Source: CAWIHS01 sp963836005
GTDB taxonomy: Bacteria; Pseudomonadota; Gammaproteobacteria; GRL18
Length of the DNA stretch: 64,000 bases
NCBI GenBank assembly: GCA_963836005.1
Contig: CAWIHS010000006.1
Span: forward strand, 372,001-436,000
Direction: 5' to 3'
Shown: positions 63,199 through 64,000 of the stretch, one piece after another
Layout of the letters: each line of letters starts with the position of its first letter
How positions within the stretch are numbered: the stretch's first letter is position 1
The notes under the pieces: generated by a model
What the model saw: only the letters and a program-made list of their open reading frames with translations
Told to the model about the DNA's origin: nothing
Databases searched by the model: none
Program-made: the position numbers and the translations under genes

Positions 63199-64000
63199 AT
63201 GAAGAAACTTTCACTATTTTTTGCGGCAATGGCAATGGGGTTGGCAATGTCCGCCACCTCTGTCATTGCCGACGATGGCGAGCGACTCGTCAGGAACGTG
63301 TCCAGCTCGCCCGGGACTACCGAAAGCCCTGAGCCTGAAGGTGAACACGCCTTTATTAAACTCATGAACTTTTACGTGCCGAGCCAGGCAGCCAATGGCG
63401 CTCTGGTACCTGTCGAATATTATAATATCGACGAAGAGCTGGTGAAGACCGAAGAAAAGGCCAAACCCCTGGTCAATGTCTACGTCTACGGCCCGGTCAT
63501 CGGCTTTCTGACGACCTGGCAGCCTCCGGCTTTCCGGGTCACGGCCGGCGCGACGCCTTCGGCGCGGTGAGCCTGGATGACGGCGAGACCTGGAAGGTAA
63601 CCAACCTGTCCAACTCCGCCGATGAGAGTTCCTTTGACGCTCACAGACCACAGGTGCCGGATGCTGGGGATCCCGATTGCCACCATGATCCTGATGCTGT
63701 CGAGTGCACTCAGCTCACCGAATATCCCGGTGATGTACCAACGTCTTCCACGCGGTGGCGGGCAATAAAGTCATGGTGGCCTGGCAAGCAAGTTCTGCTC
63801 ATCCGGCAACCCTGTCTGGGGTGCTGAGTACCCACTGATGATGTGGCGAGTTATCTCGGCATCGACAACGCGGTCGATCTCTACCTGACCGATCTGTTTG
63901 GTGTCGGCGGGCTCCCAGGGCTCGACCGACTATGTCGATAATCCGTAACGGCTGTAGGCGAAGTGCCTTACAGCTGTCTATGGAGTGCGCGTGGTGTATT
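63199..64000 (+). pseudogene. Second Asp-box (BNR-like) exported protein, frameshifted, cut by window edge
   Basis: The first ~105 residues (signal peptide MKKLSLFFAAMAMGLAMSAT, then SSPGTTESPEPEGEHAFIKL) are nearly identical to the protein at 55994. The frame breaks near 63510-63570 (GFLTTWQPP... then SLDDGETWKV in another frame), again near 63640, 63740, 63790 and 63830, and at ~63945 before GEVPYSCLW. Relative to its paralogue it also lacks about 300 bases corresponding to 56450-56740. It continues beyond the window. As it stands it cannot give a full-length product. Confidence 0.75.

Overview
The window reads as one contiguous stretch of a gammaproteobacterial chromosome of intermediate GC content. 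Housekeeping genes of a gammaproteobacterial type (ppnN, yheS-type ABC-F, ydcH/DUF465, clsC-type phospholipase D, mscK-type channel, LetAB-type lipid transport) sit beside respiratory genes: an ion-pumping complex I relative, two octaheme-class cytochromes c and a NarL-type two-component pair. I cannot name the genus. The metabolism suggested is that of a facultatively anaerobic, respiratory, probably aquatic or sediment bacterium. No rRNA, convincing tRNA or CRISPR array was seen.

Layout. 0-2.1 kb: start of a SulP anion transporter, a Nudix hydrolase with a small partner, and a lipoprotein. 3.1-14.9 kb: one 13-gene block whose order (MrpE, F, G, MbhD-like, MrpB, MrpC, MrpD, NuoL, NuoH, NuoB, C, D, I) is that of the archaeal Mbx/Mbs complexes. 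Its last subunit is a NuoI-type ferredoxin fused to a GltD/NfnB-type flavoprotein. A ferritin-like gene follows. 15.7-17.3 kb: two very small genes and a nest of miniature transposable elements. 17.7-27.2 kb: MscK-like channel, a split LetA pair plus an eight-MCE LetB-like protein, a wrecked RND gene joined to a miniature element, and an AEC transporter. 28.2-41.3 kb: CDGSH protein, RND efflux pair, Kef-type antiporter, ppnN, ydcH, yheS, clsC and a LexA-like S24 peptidase without a DNA-binding domain. 41.5-50 kb: a DUF559 nuclease gene embedded in G/C-palindrome repeats, a multiheme cytochrome with a perfect FNR box, an EEP-family hydrolase, a DUF4214 protein and a 399-bp tandem array. 50.1-64 kb: the two-component pair, a frameshifted octaheme cytochrome, two paralogous frameshifted Asp-box (BNR-like) exported proteins each behind a sigma-54 promoter, one exported protein of unknown function, and another long repeat array.

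How the parts may work together. The Mbx-order complex probably couples electron transfer from a soluble donor (most likely NAD(P)H through the fused flavoprotein) to Na+ or H+ movement through the Mrp-type membrane arm. The cytochromes, their FNR/CRP-type sites and the NarXL-like regulators look like an oxygen- or electron-acceptor-controlled respiratory module.

Two themes run through the non-coding DNA. First, a palindrome (CCTTCCCC...GGGGAAGG followed by a GGATGGGGGT-type tail) recurs dozens of times, nearly always as an inverted pair around a cargo. The cargo is about 30 bp in miniature elements with IS66-like ends and 8-bp target duplications, about 110 bp in tandem arrays, and in one place the whole DUF559 nuclease gene. 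Second, 18-19-bp minisatellites sit at the 3' ends of several genes. In two of them a one-base slip has cut the C-terminus short of a stop that lies at or overlaps the next start codon. The dense frameshifts between 52.7 and 59.6 kb and after 63.2 kb may be real decay or assembly error; the sequence alone cannot tell.
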